From NCBI GenBank assembly GCA_011524615.1, contig WTJZ01000064.1:1-6225 (forward strand): a stretch of DNA of 6,225 nucleotides. Direction: 5' to 3'. Below the pieces are notes generated by a model, which saw only the letters and a list, made by a program, of their open reading frames with translations, did no database searches and was not told where the DNA came from. The stretch is from Akkermansiaceae bacterium. Lineage in GTDB: Bacteria > Verrucomicrobiota > Verrucomicrobiia > Verrucomicrobiales > Akkermansiaceae. The position numbers and the translations under genes were made by a program. Positions 1-6,225 of the stretch are shown in pieces (positions within the stretch are counted from its first letter, which is position 1; every line of letters begins with the position of its first letter).

Positions 1-1
1 C

Positions 2-1054
2 GGCAATGGACGATTAACCCGGACCATTACTAATTGGTCCGTGACTGGAGGCACCACAAATTCCGACGTCGGTGTCTATAATCCAACGAGCGAATACAGC
101 TCTGGGATAACCGGCAATAACGTAATCTACATGGTTACTAACACGAACGGTAAGAGAAATAACCTCATCCAGAACACGACCACAAGCATGGTACCGGGCA
201 CGACCTACACACTGCGCGTCAATGTCGGCCACCGTGGGGCAGGCTCCCGAACCAACTTTGCTGGATACCAGGTAGCATTACGATGCGGTAATAGAGTGGT
301 CCGCTCAACGGGTAGCCTCAATGCGCCACAAGCAGCAGGAACCTTTGGAGAAGTTATCTTAACCTACACTGCTACTCCAGCTGATACCGGAATCATTGGC
401 GTACAGTTCGGATCAGGCACTAATGCGGGTGCGGGTGCCGCCGTCGACTTTGATAATATCCGCCTCTCTACAGGCAGTGGCACTGCCATCACAGAGAGAG
501 TCTGGGATGGTAAGAACGTGATTATGCCAGCAGAGCGCCATGTGAAGAACACCTCCTTCGAGCGAGTCGCATTAGACAATGGCCGTACCTATAAGACATT
601 CGCTTATTGGGATGTATACGGGAATACAAACAACTCAGACTTAGGTATGTATAACCCGACCAATGAATACACCGCAGGCATTGGCGGTAACAACATTCTC
701 TACATGGTGACCAACACCCGTGGACGTCGCCATAATGTAAGACAGACGCTCTCCACGACAATGGTACCAGGCAAGACCTATCGACTCACCGTAGATGTCG
801 GTCAACGTGGTGCAGGCTCGCGCCAAAACTTCGCTGGATATCAAATTTGCCTCCGCTCTGGTGGGCGCCTAGTACGTCAGGTCAGTAATTTGACCCCACC
901 AAGCCGCACCCCAGGTCAGTTTGGAACTGTCGTCCTAGAATATGTAGCACGCGCTGCAGACACAGGCGCTATCGGAATTCAACTCGGGTCAGGTACGAAT
1001 GCTGGTCCAGGTGCTGCCGTAGACTTTGATAATGTTTCGCTCACTATTGACGGA
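2..1054 (+). repeat. Tandem duplicated jelly-roll / CBM-like domain within the large enzyme
   Basis: Two copies of a domain of about 165 residues lie in tandem: residues about 1-160 (the first ten or so residues are cut off by the window) and 183-351. Aligned by eye from NSDxGxYNPT to the end, about 60% of positions are identical. Shared landmarks are YMVTNT, MVPGxTYxLxV, RGAGSRxNFAGYQ, ADTG, GSGTNAG and a closing GAAVDFDN. The pattern 'VPGxTYxLxVxVG...AGYQxxLRxG...VDFDN' is typical of beta-sandwich carbohydrate-binding-like modules of HpiC1-cyclase or CBM type in Verrucomicrobia and Planctomycetes. Glycan binding is inference; further copies may lie upstream. Confidence 0.8.
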
Positions 1055-3316
1055 GAGTCCTATGGAGGCAGTGTCCTGGCAACGTCAAACCCAGTCTCTA
1101 ATGTCGCTATCCGATCTACAGGAAACAGTGTTCTGAATGTGAAATTAACGGACCGCCAAGTAGTTCAGCGTTCACTTAGCAATGAATTCACCAGTGTGAA
1201 GTTCGAAGGAACTTGTTCTTCAGCGGCGAACCGTATCCAGATCCGCGTGATTAACCGAGCGAATGGAACCCATACAGGGTGGAAAAACCTCGATAACGTA
1301 ACGAATGGCCGCTATTCAGGGACATACGACTTAGCCCCAGGCTGGTATCGTGTCCTCCTACGTGCTCGCAACAGCAGCAATCAGGTTATCCGAACCATCG
1401 CTGTCAATCGCCTAGGTGTAGGTGACGTCTTCATCACTGCAGGCCAGTCCAATTCCGCTAACTTTGGCCAAACCAAGCATACTGCTCGATTTGACTCAGT
1501 CAGTTGGTGTAATGTCACCAATGGCACATGGACCCATGCTACAGATACACCGGGTAATCCTTCGCAAAACCCATTCGCTGCAGGTGGTGGCTCCTATTGG
1601 CCGATTTTCGGAGATATGATCTCTAACAGAAACCGCGTACCGTGTGCCTTTGCCGTCGTAGGTGACGGAGGCTCTCCTGTGAGTTCATGGCGTCCAGACA
1701 TTGTCCCTCAGGATAACTATCCTAACCTCCGTGCCGCTATCGGATTGATGAAAGCCACAGGGTTCCGTGCGATCCTCTGGCACCAAGGAGAGGCAGAAAT
1801 CGGCCGTCGCACCCCAAATGCGAATTACATGAGAGACCTCCGCAGCGTGATCGCACAATCTCGTACAGATGCAGGCTGGACAGTACCTTGGTACGTCTCC
1901 CGCGTACACATGACCACAGCTCAGAACCAAGTCATCTCTTCTGACTCTAGCGTCTATGCTGGACCTGCGACAGACCCACTAACAATGGCTGGAGGGATGC
2001 GATATGACCGCGTACACTTCTCCACCCGCGCTCTCCCGGTAGTGGCAGAGATGTGGTATCAGTCTGTTTATGGATCCTCTTCCAGTGGTCGAGGCAATGG
2101 CGCCATTGCTCGTATTGGAGGTACCATTAATCTTGCTGCTACAGGTGCTAACGCAGGAGGCAGCACAGGACTTGGTGGATACACGACAGCCTCAGCTGGT
2201 ACGATCAACATCATAACAGAGAGTCTCCCTATCGTACATGTGAACCAATTGTATAATAAGTATATCCAGACCAGTGGCGCCTCAGGAGCTCGCACCTGGC
2301 AGGCGTGGCTAGACGACGTAGAATTGACAGCAGACGCAGATGGCCACTTCCTCATTGGTCGTAACCTCAAGCTCAAAATCCCAGCAAGTGGTGTCCCACT
2401 CCTAAGCGGTAACTACTACCGTACAGAAGAGGAACTACGCAACTACACCTCAGGTGATGTCAATATGACCCTAAAGGTGAAGATCACAGACGCTGAGGGT
2501 GCTACAGGCGAAAAGACCTTCGATCTCACCGTTCGTTACCCTGATCCTTTTGCCCCTACTTCTATCGGACTTGGTTACTTCTGGAATACAGACTCTCGAG
2601 ACGATGTCGGTAGTGATGCCATCATGATGTCTAGGATTTACCAAGGCTTAACAAATGTCCGTGAGATCTTTGATGATGCCCGTGTTCTCCATAGAGTTAA
2701 TGCATTTGGATACACTCCTCACTACAACCCTCCGGCCTCAGCCACCTCTGGTAATAACTACATGGACATGTCGAGAGTCTTTAAGGGAACACTCGGACAA
2801 GATAATTCCGCAGAACAGACGAACGAACGCGTTAATGGGAGAATCGAGTTCAAGAAAGTAGAGTACGTTTCGGCGGCAGCCCACCCAGGCAACCCTATTA
2901 ACCGAACTCACTTGGTAGGATCTTATGATGCTCCGACCTTTAGAGAGAGGTTTAACTGTAACATGGGGCAATTCATTTACTCTCGAACTCCTGGAATTGG
3001 AGATAATCTGGGCACCGCTGGCTTAGGCGAATTTACCCCTGGTTTATCTGTTATCGCCTCCAGCCATATTCAGCATAATATTGCAGTCCACGAACTAGGA
3101 CACACCTTCAAAGCGTCTCACGATGAGTGCTGGATTGTGTCCCCTCAGTACTTCTCTGTCATGCACCCATCTTGGCATCCGAGCGCTATGAAAAACTTCT
3201 TCTCTAATAAAAATCTCTATAATTCAGTCCATGGCTGGCTAGGAGATGATGATCATAGTAGTATCGACTATGTACTCGCATATAAGAATATCATTGCCGA
3301 AAACTTAGAAGAATAA
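2..3316 (+). CDS. Large multidomain exported SASA-type carbohydrate esterase / metzincin-like metalloprotease, 5' end missing
   Basis: The frame is open to the left edge, so this is a C-terminal fragment of 1104 residues (numbered from the codon at base 2). GTG at 41 is not the start: the 13 codons before it (GNGRLTRTITNWS) align with DNGRTYKTFAYWDV in the second repeat. Order: jelly-roll-like repeat 1 (about 1-160), repeat 2 (183-351), beta-domain (about 362-471), SASA/SGNH esterase (472-690), Gly/Ser-rich linker, He_PIG-like Ig domain (about 735-845; ITESLP near its start, a TW core, and a last strand ending FDLTV), metzincin-like protease (about 850-1104). The composition implies export, but the signal peptide would lie outside the window, and no PEP-CTERM or other sorting tail is seen at the C-terminus (NIIAENLEE). 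The stop TAA overlaps the next ATG by one base. A role in deacetylating and cutting glycoproteins is inference; substrate unknown. Confidence 0.9.
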   Translation, partial: GNGRLTRTITNWSVTGGTTNSDVGVYNPTSEYSSGITGNNVIYMVTNTNGKRNNLIQNTTTSMVPGTTYTLRVNVGHRGAGSRTNFAGYQVALRCGNRVVRSTGSLNAPQAAGTFGEVILTYTATPADTGIIGVQFGSGTNAGAGAAVDFDNIRLSTGSGTAITERVWDGKNVIMPAERHVKNTSFERVALDNGRTYKTFAYWDVYGNTNNSDLGMYNPTNEYTAGIGGNNILYMVTNTRGRRHNVRQTLSTTMVPGKTYRLTVDVGQRGAGSRQNFAGYQICLRSGGRLVRQVSNLTPPSRTPGQFGTVVLEYVARAADTGAIGIQLGSGTNAGPGAAVDFDNVSLTIDGESYGGSVLATSNPVSNVAIRSTGNSVLNVKLTDRQVVQRSLSNEFTSVKFEGTCSSAANRIQIRVINRANGTHTGWKNLDNVTNGRYSGTYDLAPGWYRVLLRARNSSNQVIRTIAVNRLGVGDVFITAGQSNSANFGQTKHTARFDSVSWCNVTNGTWTHATDTPGNPSQNPFAAGGGSYWPIFGDMISNRNRVPCAFAVVGDGGSPVSSWRPDIVPQDNYPNLRAAIGLMKATGFRAILWHQGEAEIGRRTPNANYMRDLRSVIAQSRTDAGWTVPWYVSRVHMTTAQNQVISSDSSVYAGPATDPLTMAGGMRYDRVHFSTRALPVVAEMWYQSVYGSSSSGRGNGAIARIGGTINLAATGANAGGSTGLGGYTTASAGTINIITESLPIVHVNQLYNKYIQTSGASGARTWQAWLDDVELTADADGHFLIGRNLKLKIPASGVPLLSGNYYRTEEELRNYTSGDVNMTLKVKITDAEGATGEKTFDLTVRYPDPFAPTSIGLGYFWNTDSRDDVGSDAIMMSRIYQGLTNVREIFDDARVLHRVNAFGYTPHYNPPASATSGNNYMDMSRVFKGTLGQDNSAEQTNERVNGRIEFKKVEYVSAAAHPGNPINRTHLVGSYDAPTFRERFNCNMGQFIYSRTPGIGDNLGTAGLGEFTPGLSVIASSHIQHNIAVHELGHTFKASHDECWIVSPQYFSVMHPSWHPSAMKNFFSNKNLYNSVHGWLGDDDHSSIDYVLAYKNIIAENLEE
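1415..2073 (+). other. SASA (SGNH-hydrolase) carbohydrate acetylesterase domain
   Basis: Every diagnostic block of the SASA family (sialate and carbohydrate O-acetylesterases) is present. GVGDVFITAGQSNSANFGQ carries the nucleophile Ser483 (codon 1448-1450). GDGGSPVSSW supplies the oxyanion glycine. LWHQGEAE (His594) is the block III equivalent, and DRVHF carries Asp669 and His672 of the triad. The beta-domain just before it, ending LAPGWYRVLLRAR...RLGVGD, is the usual N-terminal companion of this family. The reaction is hydrolysis of acetyl esters on sugars; whether the substrate is sialic acid, xylan or another acetylated glycan cannot be read from the sequence. No catalytic residue appears lost, so the domain is probably active. 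Confidence 0.88.
2546..3313 (+). other. C-terminal metzincin-like zinc metalloprotease domain
   Basis: HELGHTFKASHD (residues 1030-1041, codons from base 3089) fits the metzincin consensus HExxHxxGxxHD: zinc ligands His1030, His1034 and His1040, catalytic Glu1031, and the family Asp after the third His. A Met-turn candidate follows in FSVMHPS (Met1054), with a downstream FFSNKN segment like the 'FS..N/S' element of bacterial reprolysin/M12-like peptidases. The Gly usual between the second and third ligands is Lys1037. Catalysis would be endoproteolysis of a protein or glycoprotein. The domain sits at the extreme C-terminus after a He_PIG-like domain, with no recognisable propeptide directly in front of it. 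The M12-like subfamily assignment is tentative. Confidence 0.75.
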
Positions 3317-4125
3317 TGAATTTATCGAAGCTGGATTTCATCCTCATTACCATCATCACAGGCCTACTAGCACTCATTGGATATCTGGCTAGAGGCTCCG
3401 CACTAGATAGCTCGCTGACGCCTGCTGTAGCGACTACACTGAAGTCGGATCGATCCGCTTCGATAAATCAATCCTATACCATCGTACGAGATGATATCTC
3501 TGAGATGTTACAGGATAGGCAACAATACTATCAGAGTAAGCGTGAGGAACGAGAGCAAACTCAATACTGGGAGCTCTCCTCACGCCCTCTTCCTGAGACT
3601 CGCTCTAATGAGGACTTTGGGTGGACTGGAGTAGATCTCGTGGACTCGAATGATCTCAAGTTGATCTCCAACAACTCGAGGATGCAGGCACGCCTAGAGC
3701 GGGAGAACGCATGGACGAATAAGAGAGAATTAGTCTACCTGAAGGAAGCGTTCTTAAACAAAGCTCAGCAGTTAATCACGGGAGAATCAGACCACATAGA
3801 TCTCCCTGGTTTTGATGGAGACGTCTTCAAGGTCATCGTGCCTCAAGATAAACTACATCTAGACCGCCCTGGCGAAATGTTAGGTGCTTTCGTCGGATAT
3901 GTAGACGGTCACCCCGACCAAATCGTTAAGGCTGGTATGTGCGGAGAAACTTGGTCCGTAGAGATCTTCCAAGACGGGATGCAAATCATTGAAATCACAG
4001 GACGCCCAGACTCAGGTGGAGAGTGGGTCATCGCGGAAAAGGATCTCGAAAAACAACATGCTGCAGAAGGCTCCATTCCTTGTGCTCAACCCAGAACTCC
4101 TGATGATTTAGCAAGAGCTCTGTGA
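3316..4125 (+). CDS. Single-pass membrane protein with metzincin-propeptide-like periplasmic domain
   Basis: This is a 269-residue protein. The ATG overlaps the TAA of the esterase/protease gene (TAATG), which implies translational coupling; only a weak purine run (GAAGAA) precedes it. Residues 8-25 (FILITIITGLLALIGYLA) form one membrane helix or uncleaved signal anchor with Lys5 before it. A charged, probably helical stretch follows (about 55-95 and 120-155), then a beta-rich domain (about 160-245) with strands such as FKVIV, GAFVGYVDG, WSVEIF, MQIIEI and GEWVIAEKD. That strand pattern, including 'GxxWSxxI...G...I', resembles the N-terminal propeptide region of bacterial metzincin-type metallopeptidases. 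A lone Cys256 in SIPCAQPRTPDD near the C-terminus recalls a cysteine switch. No catalytic motif is seen. Family not securely recognised; a role as partner or inhibitor of the upstream protease is inference. Confidence 0.85.
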   Translation: MNLSKLDFILITIITGLLALIGYLARGSALDSSLTPAVATTLKSDRSASINQSYTIVRDDISEMLQDRQQYYQSKREEREQTQYWELSSRPLPETRSNEDFGWTGVDLVDSNDLKLISNNSRMQARLERENAWTNKRELVYLKEAFLNKAQQLITGESDHIDLPGFDGDVFKVIVPQDKLHLDRPGEMLGAFVGYVDGHPDQIVKAGMCGETWSVEIFQDGMQIIEITGRPDSGGEWVIAEKDLEKQHAAEGSIPCAQPRTPDDLARAL

Positions 4126-4156
4126 GAGCCATCCCGCCTAGATATCACCTTCCTTA

Positions 4157-5290
4157 ATGATGACAAAAACGACCTCCTTTCTCTTAGCTCTTATCTGCGT
4201 TCTCTCTGCGGTACTCCTGTATCAATTGCGCCCTCTCATCTCGACATCTGAGCCCCTCCAGAGCGCATCCGAGCAATCTTTAACCTCACAGCGCACGCGC
4301 TCTCATCATGGAAACCTGTATGCTCTGTTTAAGCAGAAGAAGCTCTCCGAGTTCTCATCAGAAGAGCTCCTACTCCTCCTAGAGACACAAGATGCGCAGC
4401 TCTTAACCAACCTCGCTGGCAAGTTTAGTATGGCATACAACAAGTCTCCAGAGAGCACTGTCGCATTATTAGAACAACTGGCGCAGGACGCTATGGCACA
4501 GGGTCTAGCTGGATCCTACCTACAGCTCACAGCTCAGGTAAAGAACGCACAGGAACTTAACCAAATAGAGTACAATGTCGTCGAAACCTGGCTACTCAAT
4601 GACCCTACAGCATGCCTTGGCGACGCATATAAAGCACAGCAGCAAGGAGAGCTATCGCATAGACTCTCGTTATTATGTGCCGTTTACATGCAGAATGAGG
4701 CTCTACAGATAGAAGACTTATTATCATGGGGTGATGGCCTTGCTAAGGATCGAGGCCTACTTGCTCAGAAGTTAACAGTCCACCTTGCGGAAGACTCCAG
4801 AGATGTCATCCAAGAATACTTCCAACGCAATATTGACCAGAGCCAAGTCCAAGCGAGTTTAATCCCATTACTCCTCCAGAGCCCCAAAGAACGTGCACGC
4901 TCACAAATGGAATGGCTAGCCACTGTCGATTTATCTCAATGTAAATTTACCCCCGAAGTCGTCGGAGCCCTGTTTTCTGGAATCGCAAAAAAGGACCCCC
5001 AACTCTTAGTCGATACCCTCAATGACACGGACTACCTAGAGACCTTTTTGACTGATGATCAACGAGAGAGTAACTTGGCAGACTTCCATTACCAAGAACT
5101 CTATGACCGCGTCTTATACCACTACATTCATAACATCGTGAAATACGAATTCGAGAATGCCAACCTCGCCGTGGATCATATCATTAATCCCCATGTGAGA
5201 AAAGCCGCCGAAGAGCAGATCGCCAGTGTGCGCCCCCTCTTCGAACAACAACAGAGGCTCAACAGTCACATAGGTGCTCTCGAACAATAG
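4157..5290 (+). CDS. Membrane-anchored all-helical repeat protein, function unknown
   Basis: This is a 377-residue protein, third in the operon, 31 bases after the previous stop. An in-frame TAG at 4139-4141 makes ATG 4157 the first possible start (a second ATG follows directly at 4160); there is no Shine-Dalgarno sequence. Residues 7-24 are hydrophobic (FLLALICVLSAVLLYQL). LALIC is not a proper lipobox, so a membrane anchor is likelier than a lipoprotein. A Ser/Thr/Gln-rich linker (27-50) leads to an almost entirely helical body (54-375) with HEAT/TPR-like hairpins: YALFKQKKLSEFSSEELLLLL, VVETWLLNDPTACLGDAYK, QMEWLATVD and ENANLAVDHIINPHVRKAAEEQI. Short 'W(L)xxDPxxA' helical repeats of this style are common in uncharacterised Verrucomicrobia proteins. 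No enzyme motif is seen. A scaffold or protein-binding role beside the secreted enzyme is inference. Confidence 0.85.
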   Translation: MMTKTTSFLLALICVLSAVLLYQLRPLISTSEPLQSASEQSLTSQRTRSHHGNLYALFKQKKLSEFSSEELLLLLETQDAQLLTNLAGKFSMAYNKSPESTVALLEQLAQDAMAQGLAGSYLQLTAQVKNAQELNQIEYNVVETWLLNDPTACLGDAYKAQQQGELSHRLSLLCAVYMQNEALQIEDLLSWGDGLAKDRGLLAQKLTVHLAEDSRDVIQEYFQRNIDQSQVQASLIPLLLQSPKERARSQMEWLATVDLSQCKFTPEVVGALFSGIAKKDPQLLVDTLNDTDYLETFLTDDQRESNLADFHYQELYDRVLYHYIHNIVKYEFENANLAVDHIINPHVRKAAEEQIASVRPLFEQQQRLNSHIGALEQ

Positions 5291-5457
5291 TTACGCTATC
5301 CAGCCCGTTAGTACCTGCTCTTACAGGATCTGTCCTGCTTTGTTGACTAGAAGGCTTAAAGAGAACCACAGAGAATCACAAAATTACGCGAAAGAGATAC
5401 CGCCGCCTAATTCATCCTTGTAACGACCTCCCCCTTGTCATTCTCTGTCCAAACAAG
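5291..5457. other. Intergenic region between the operon and the DUF4279 gene
   Basis: A 167-base gap follows the operon, long compared with the 0-31 base spacing inside it, which suggests that the next gene has its own promoter. TTGACT at 5343-5348 matches a -35 box, but no good -10 lies 16-18 bases on (the nearest AT-rich candidate, GAGAAT, is 22 bases away), so no promoter is called. The 25 bases or so before the next start are pyrimidine-rich with no Shine-Dalgarno sequence. No small ORF worth reporting was seen. Confidence 0.5.
5324..5344 (+). terminator. Weak hairpin, possible operon terminator
   Basis: CAGGA (5324-5328) and TCCTG (5333-5337) form a perfect 5-bp stem with a TCTG loop, followed by CTTTGTT. 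It lies 34 bases after the stop of the third gene, a sensible place for termination. The stem is short and the T-run poor, so this is only a candidate. Confidence 0.25.
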
Positions 5458-5898
5458 ATGACCAAACCCGAATACAATGACGATTACTCTTCCTGTGAGG
5501 AGACATACGCTACGCTCAGGATATTCGATAATCATTTATCACCAGATTCGATCAGTGCGAGGCTGAAGATAGAACCAACGAGAACTCTGGCTAAAGGTGA
5601 AGCAAGAGGTAAGCAAGGCCGAGTTAATCAATCTAATGGGTGGTTTTTATCCTCTGAACATCACGTTGTATCACTCGACACAAGGAGACACATTGATTGG
5701 ATATTAGATCAACTAAGCTCCAATTCTCTGGAGATCCTTCAAATGCAAAAAAACGGAGCCAAGATAGATATTACGTCATTTTGGGTGTCTAAATCAGGCA
5801 ACGGAGGGCCGATGTTATCCCCCTATCAACTACAACGCCTCTCGGAGATGCAGATCGAAATCTGTTGGGATATCTATATCGGTGAACAAGACGTATAG
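5458..5898 (+). CDS. DUF4279 domain protein
   Basis: This 146-residue protein matches the DUF4279 family over nearly its whole length: TYATLRIF (16-23), LSPDSISARLKIEPTR...KGE (27-48), NGWFLSSE (60-67), the HIDWILDQL helix (78-86), IDITSFWVSKSGNGGP (103-118), LSPYQLQRLSEM (120-131) and the closing strand IEICWDIYI (133-141). It has no signal peptide or membrane segment, so it is probably cytoplasmic. The family has no established biochemical function and no catalytic residues can be named. The start is well supported: the frame is stopped by TGA at 5344 and no ATG, GTG or TTG occurs before 5458. Its DNA is about 41% GC in sampled lines against about 50-55% in much of the upstream operon, and it uses many AT-ending codons, which hints at a different origin. 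It has no evident functional link to the upstream operon. Confidence 0.88.
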   Translation: MTKPEYNDDYSSCEETYATLRIFDNHLSPDSISARLKIEPTRTLAKGEARGKQGRVNQSNGWFLSSEHHVVSLDTRRHIDWILDQLSSNSLEILQMQKNGAKIDITSFWVSKSGNGGPMLSPYQLQRLSEMQIEICWDIYIGEQDV

Positions 5899-6160
5899 GA
5901 ATCCAAAACTCTAAGCACAGCTTACAGTAAGGGACTAATCTGATAAGCTATCACTTGTTGAGCAGTCCCGACTATGTCAGTTCTGGTTGCTGCTTTTCTA
6001 TGTTTATTCCATAACAGAAGCGAATTCCACCCCTATTTGGGTTCAGTGCATCTACGGACACATCAGCAGGTGCTGATTAACTCTGCCTGAATACAGCTTG
6101 TTCAGAAAAAGAAGTCTAGTCTTGCGAGCTACTTTACCAGAGGTTAAGCATTCACCAAAA
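5899..6160. other. Gene-free region rich in small inverted repeats
   Basis: No convincing ORF is seen on either strand. Several inverted repeats are visible: TAAGC/GCTTA (5912-5924), an outer GGGACT/AGTCCC pair (5931-5936 with 5964-5969) enclosing TGATA/TATCA (5941-5953), ATCAGCA-GG-TGCTGAT (6062-6077, a perfect 7-bp palindromic stem), CTGAA/TTCAG (6087-6105), and TTAAC-TCTG (6077-6085) pairing with CAGA-g-GTTAA (6138-6147) with one bulged G. None is followed by a T-run, so none is a classic intrinsic terminator. The region may be a structured 3' UTR or a non-coding RNA; this is not established. Confidence 0.4.
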
Positions 6161-6225
6161 TTTCTCATGTTTTCTCATGTTTTCTCATGTTTTCTCATGT
6201 TTTCTCATGTTTTCTCATGTTTTCT
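6161..6225. repeat. Perfect 10-bp tandem repeat (TTTCTCATGT), 6.5 copies, runs off the window
   Basis: Six exact head-to-tail copies of TTTCTCATGT (6161-6220) are followed by TTTCT at the edge, so the array is longer than the window shows. There is not one mismatch among the copies. Each junction makes TTTT, giving one T-tract every 10 bp, close to a helical turn. Each unit also holds the palindrome CATG. Read forward, the array has no stop codon in any frame, because the 10-base unit cycles through all three; read in reverse, every frame meets TGA. It could be a VNTR or a bent-DNA element; function unknown. Confidence 0.95.

Noticed and set aside
41..43. GTG at 41 as the start of the large gene
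   Set aside because: The frame stays open to the left edge, and the residues encoded before it align with the corresponding part of the second repeat, so it is an internal Val.
522..2971. Reverse-strand and alternative-frame ORFs of 65-102 codons inside the large gene
   Set aside because: They lie wholly within a gene with strong domain support, show low-complexity or Cys/Arg-rich translations without family resemblance, and have no start signals.
4157..4210. Lipoprotein signal in the helical-repeat protein (LALIC)
   Set aside because: Ile directly before Cys does not fit the lipobox, which needs Gly, Ala or Ser there, and hydrophobic residues continue after the Cys as in a membrane helix.
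5343..5376. Sigma-70 promoter for the DUF4279 gene
   Set aside because: TTGACT is a good -35 box, but the nearest -10-like hexamer (GAGAAT) is poor and 22 bases away, beyond normal spacing.
6075..6149. Integron attC site (GATTAAC ... GTTAAGC with a bulged G)
   Set aside because: GTTAAGC fits GTTRRRY, but the partner GATTAAC breaks RYYYAAC. The candidate begins 177 bases after the nearest stop, no second similar site precedes the DUF4279 gene, and no integrase is visible.
6161..6225. CRISPR array or plasmid iterons
   Set aside because: The 10-bp units are directly contiguous with no spacers, too short for CRISPR repeats and shorter than usual iterons; no cas or rep gene is in the window.

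Overview
The window looks like chromosomal DNA from a Verrucomicrobiota-type bacterium, possibly marine. This is inference from protein style, not from a marker gene: a very large secreted multidomain enzyme with a SASA-type esterase and a He_PIG-like Ig domain, a single-pass membrane protein made of 'W..DP' helical repeats, weak or absent Shine-Dalgarno sequences, and roughly 50% GC in the first three genes. All convincing genes are on the + strand. No RNA gene, transposase, CRISPR array or replication gene is visible.

Layout. Bases 2-3316 are the 3' part of a very large gene whose start lies left of the window. It encodes two tandem jelly-roll-like repeats, a beta-domain, a SASA/SGNH carbohydrate acetylesterase with a full set of motifs, a Gly/Ser-rich linker, a He_PIG-like Ig domain and a C-terminal metzincin-like zinc metalloprotease (HELGHTFKASHD). 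A 269-residue single-pass membrane protein follows with a one-base TAATG overlap. Its periplasmic part resembles the propeptide region of bacterial metzincins and ends with a cysteine-switch-like IPCAQP. Thirty-one bases later comes a 377-residue membrane-anchored all-helical repeat protein. These three genes look like one operon.

After a 167-base gap with a weak hairpin, a separate 146-residue DUF4279 protein is encoded (5458-5898) in visibly AT-richer DNA (about 41% GC in sampled lines). The last 327 bases hold no gene. They contain several small inverted repeats and then a perfect 10-bp tandem array (TTTCTCATGT, 6.5 copies) that runs off the right edge and places a TTTT tract once per helical turn.

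Working model (inference): the large protein is an exported glycoprotein- or polysaccharide-attacking enzyme. It would bind a glycan with its repeats, remove O-acetyl groups with the esterase and cut the polypeptide with the protease. The two membrane-anchored partners would help with its maturation, inhibition or surface handling. The trans-acting propeptide idea for the second gene is the most novel suggestion here and is unproven.
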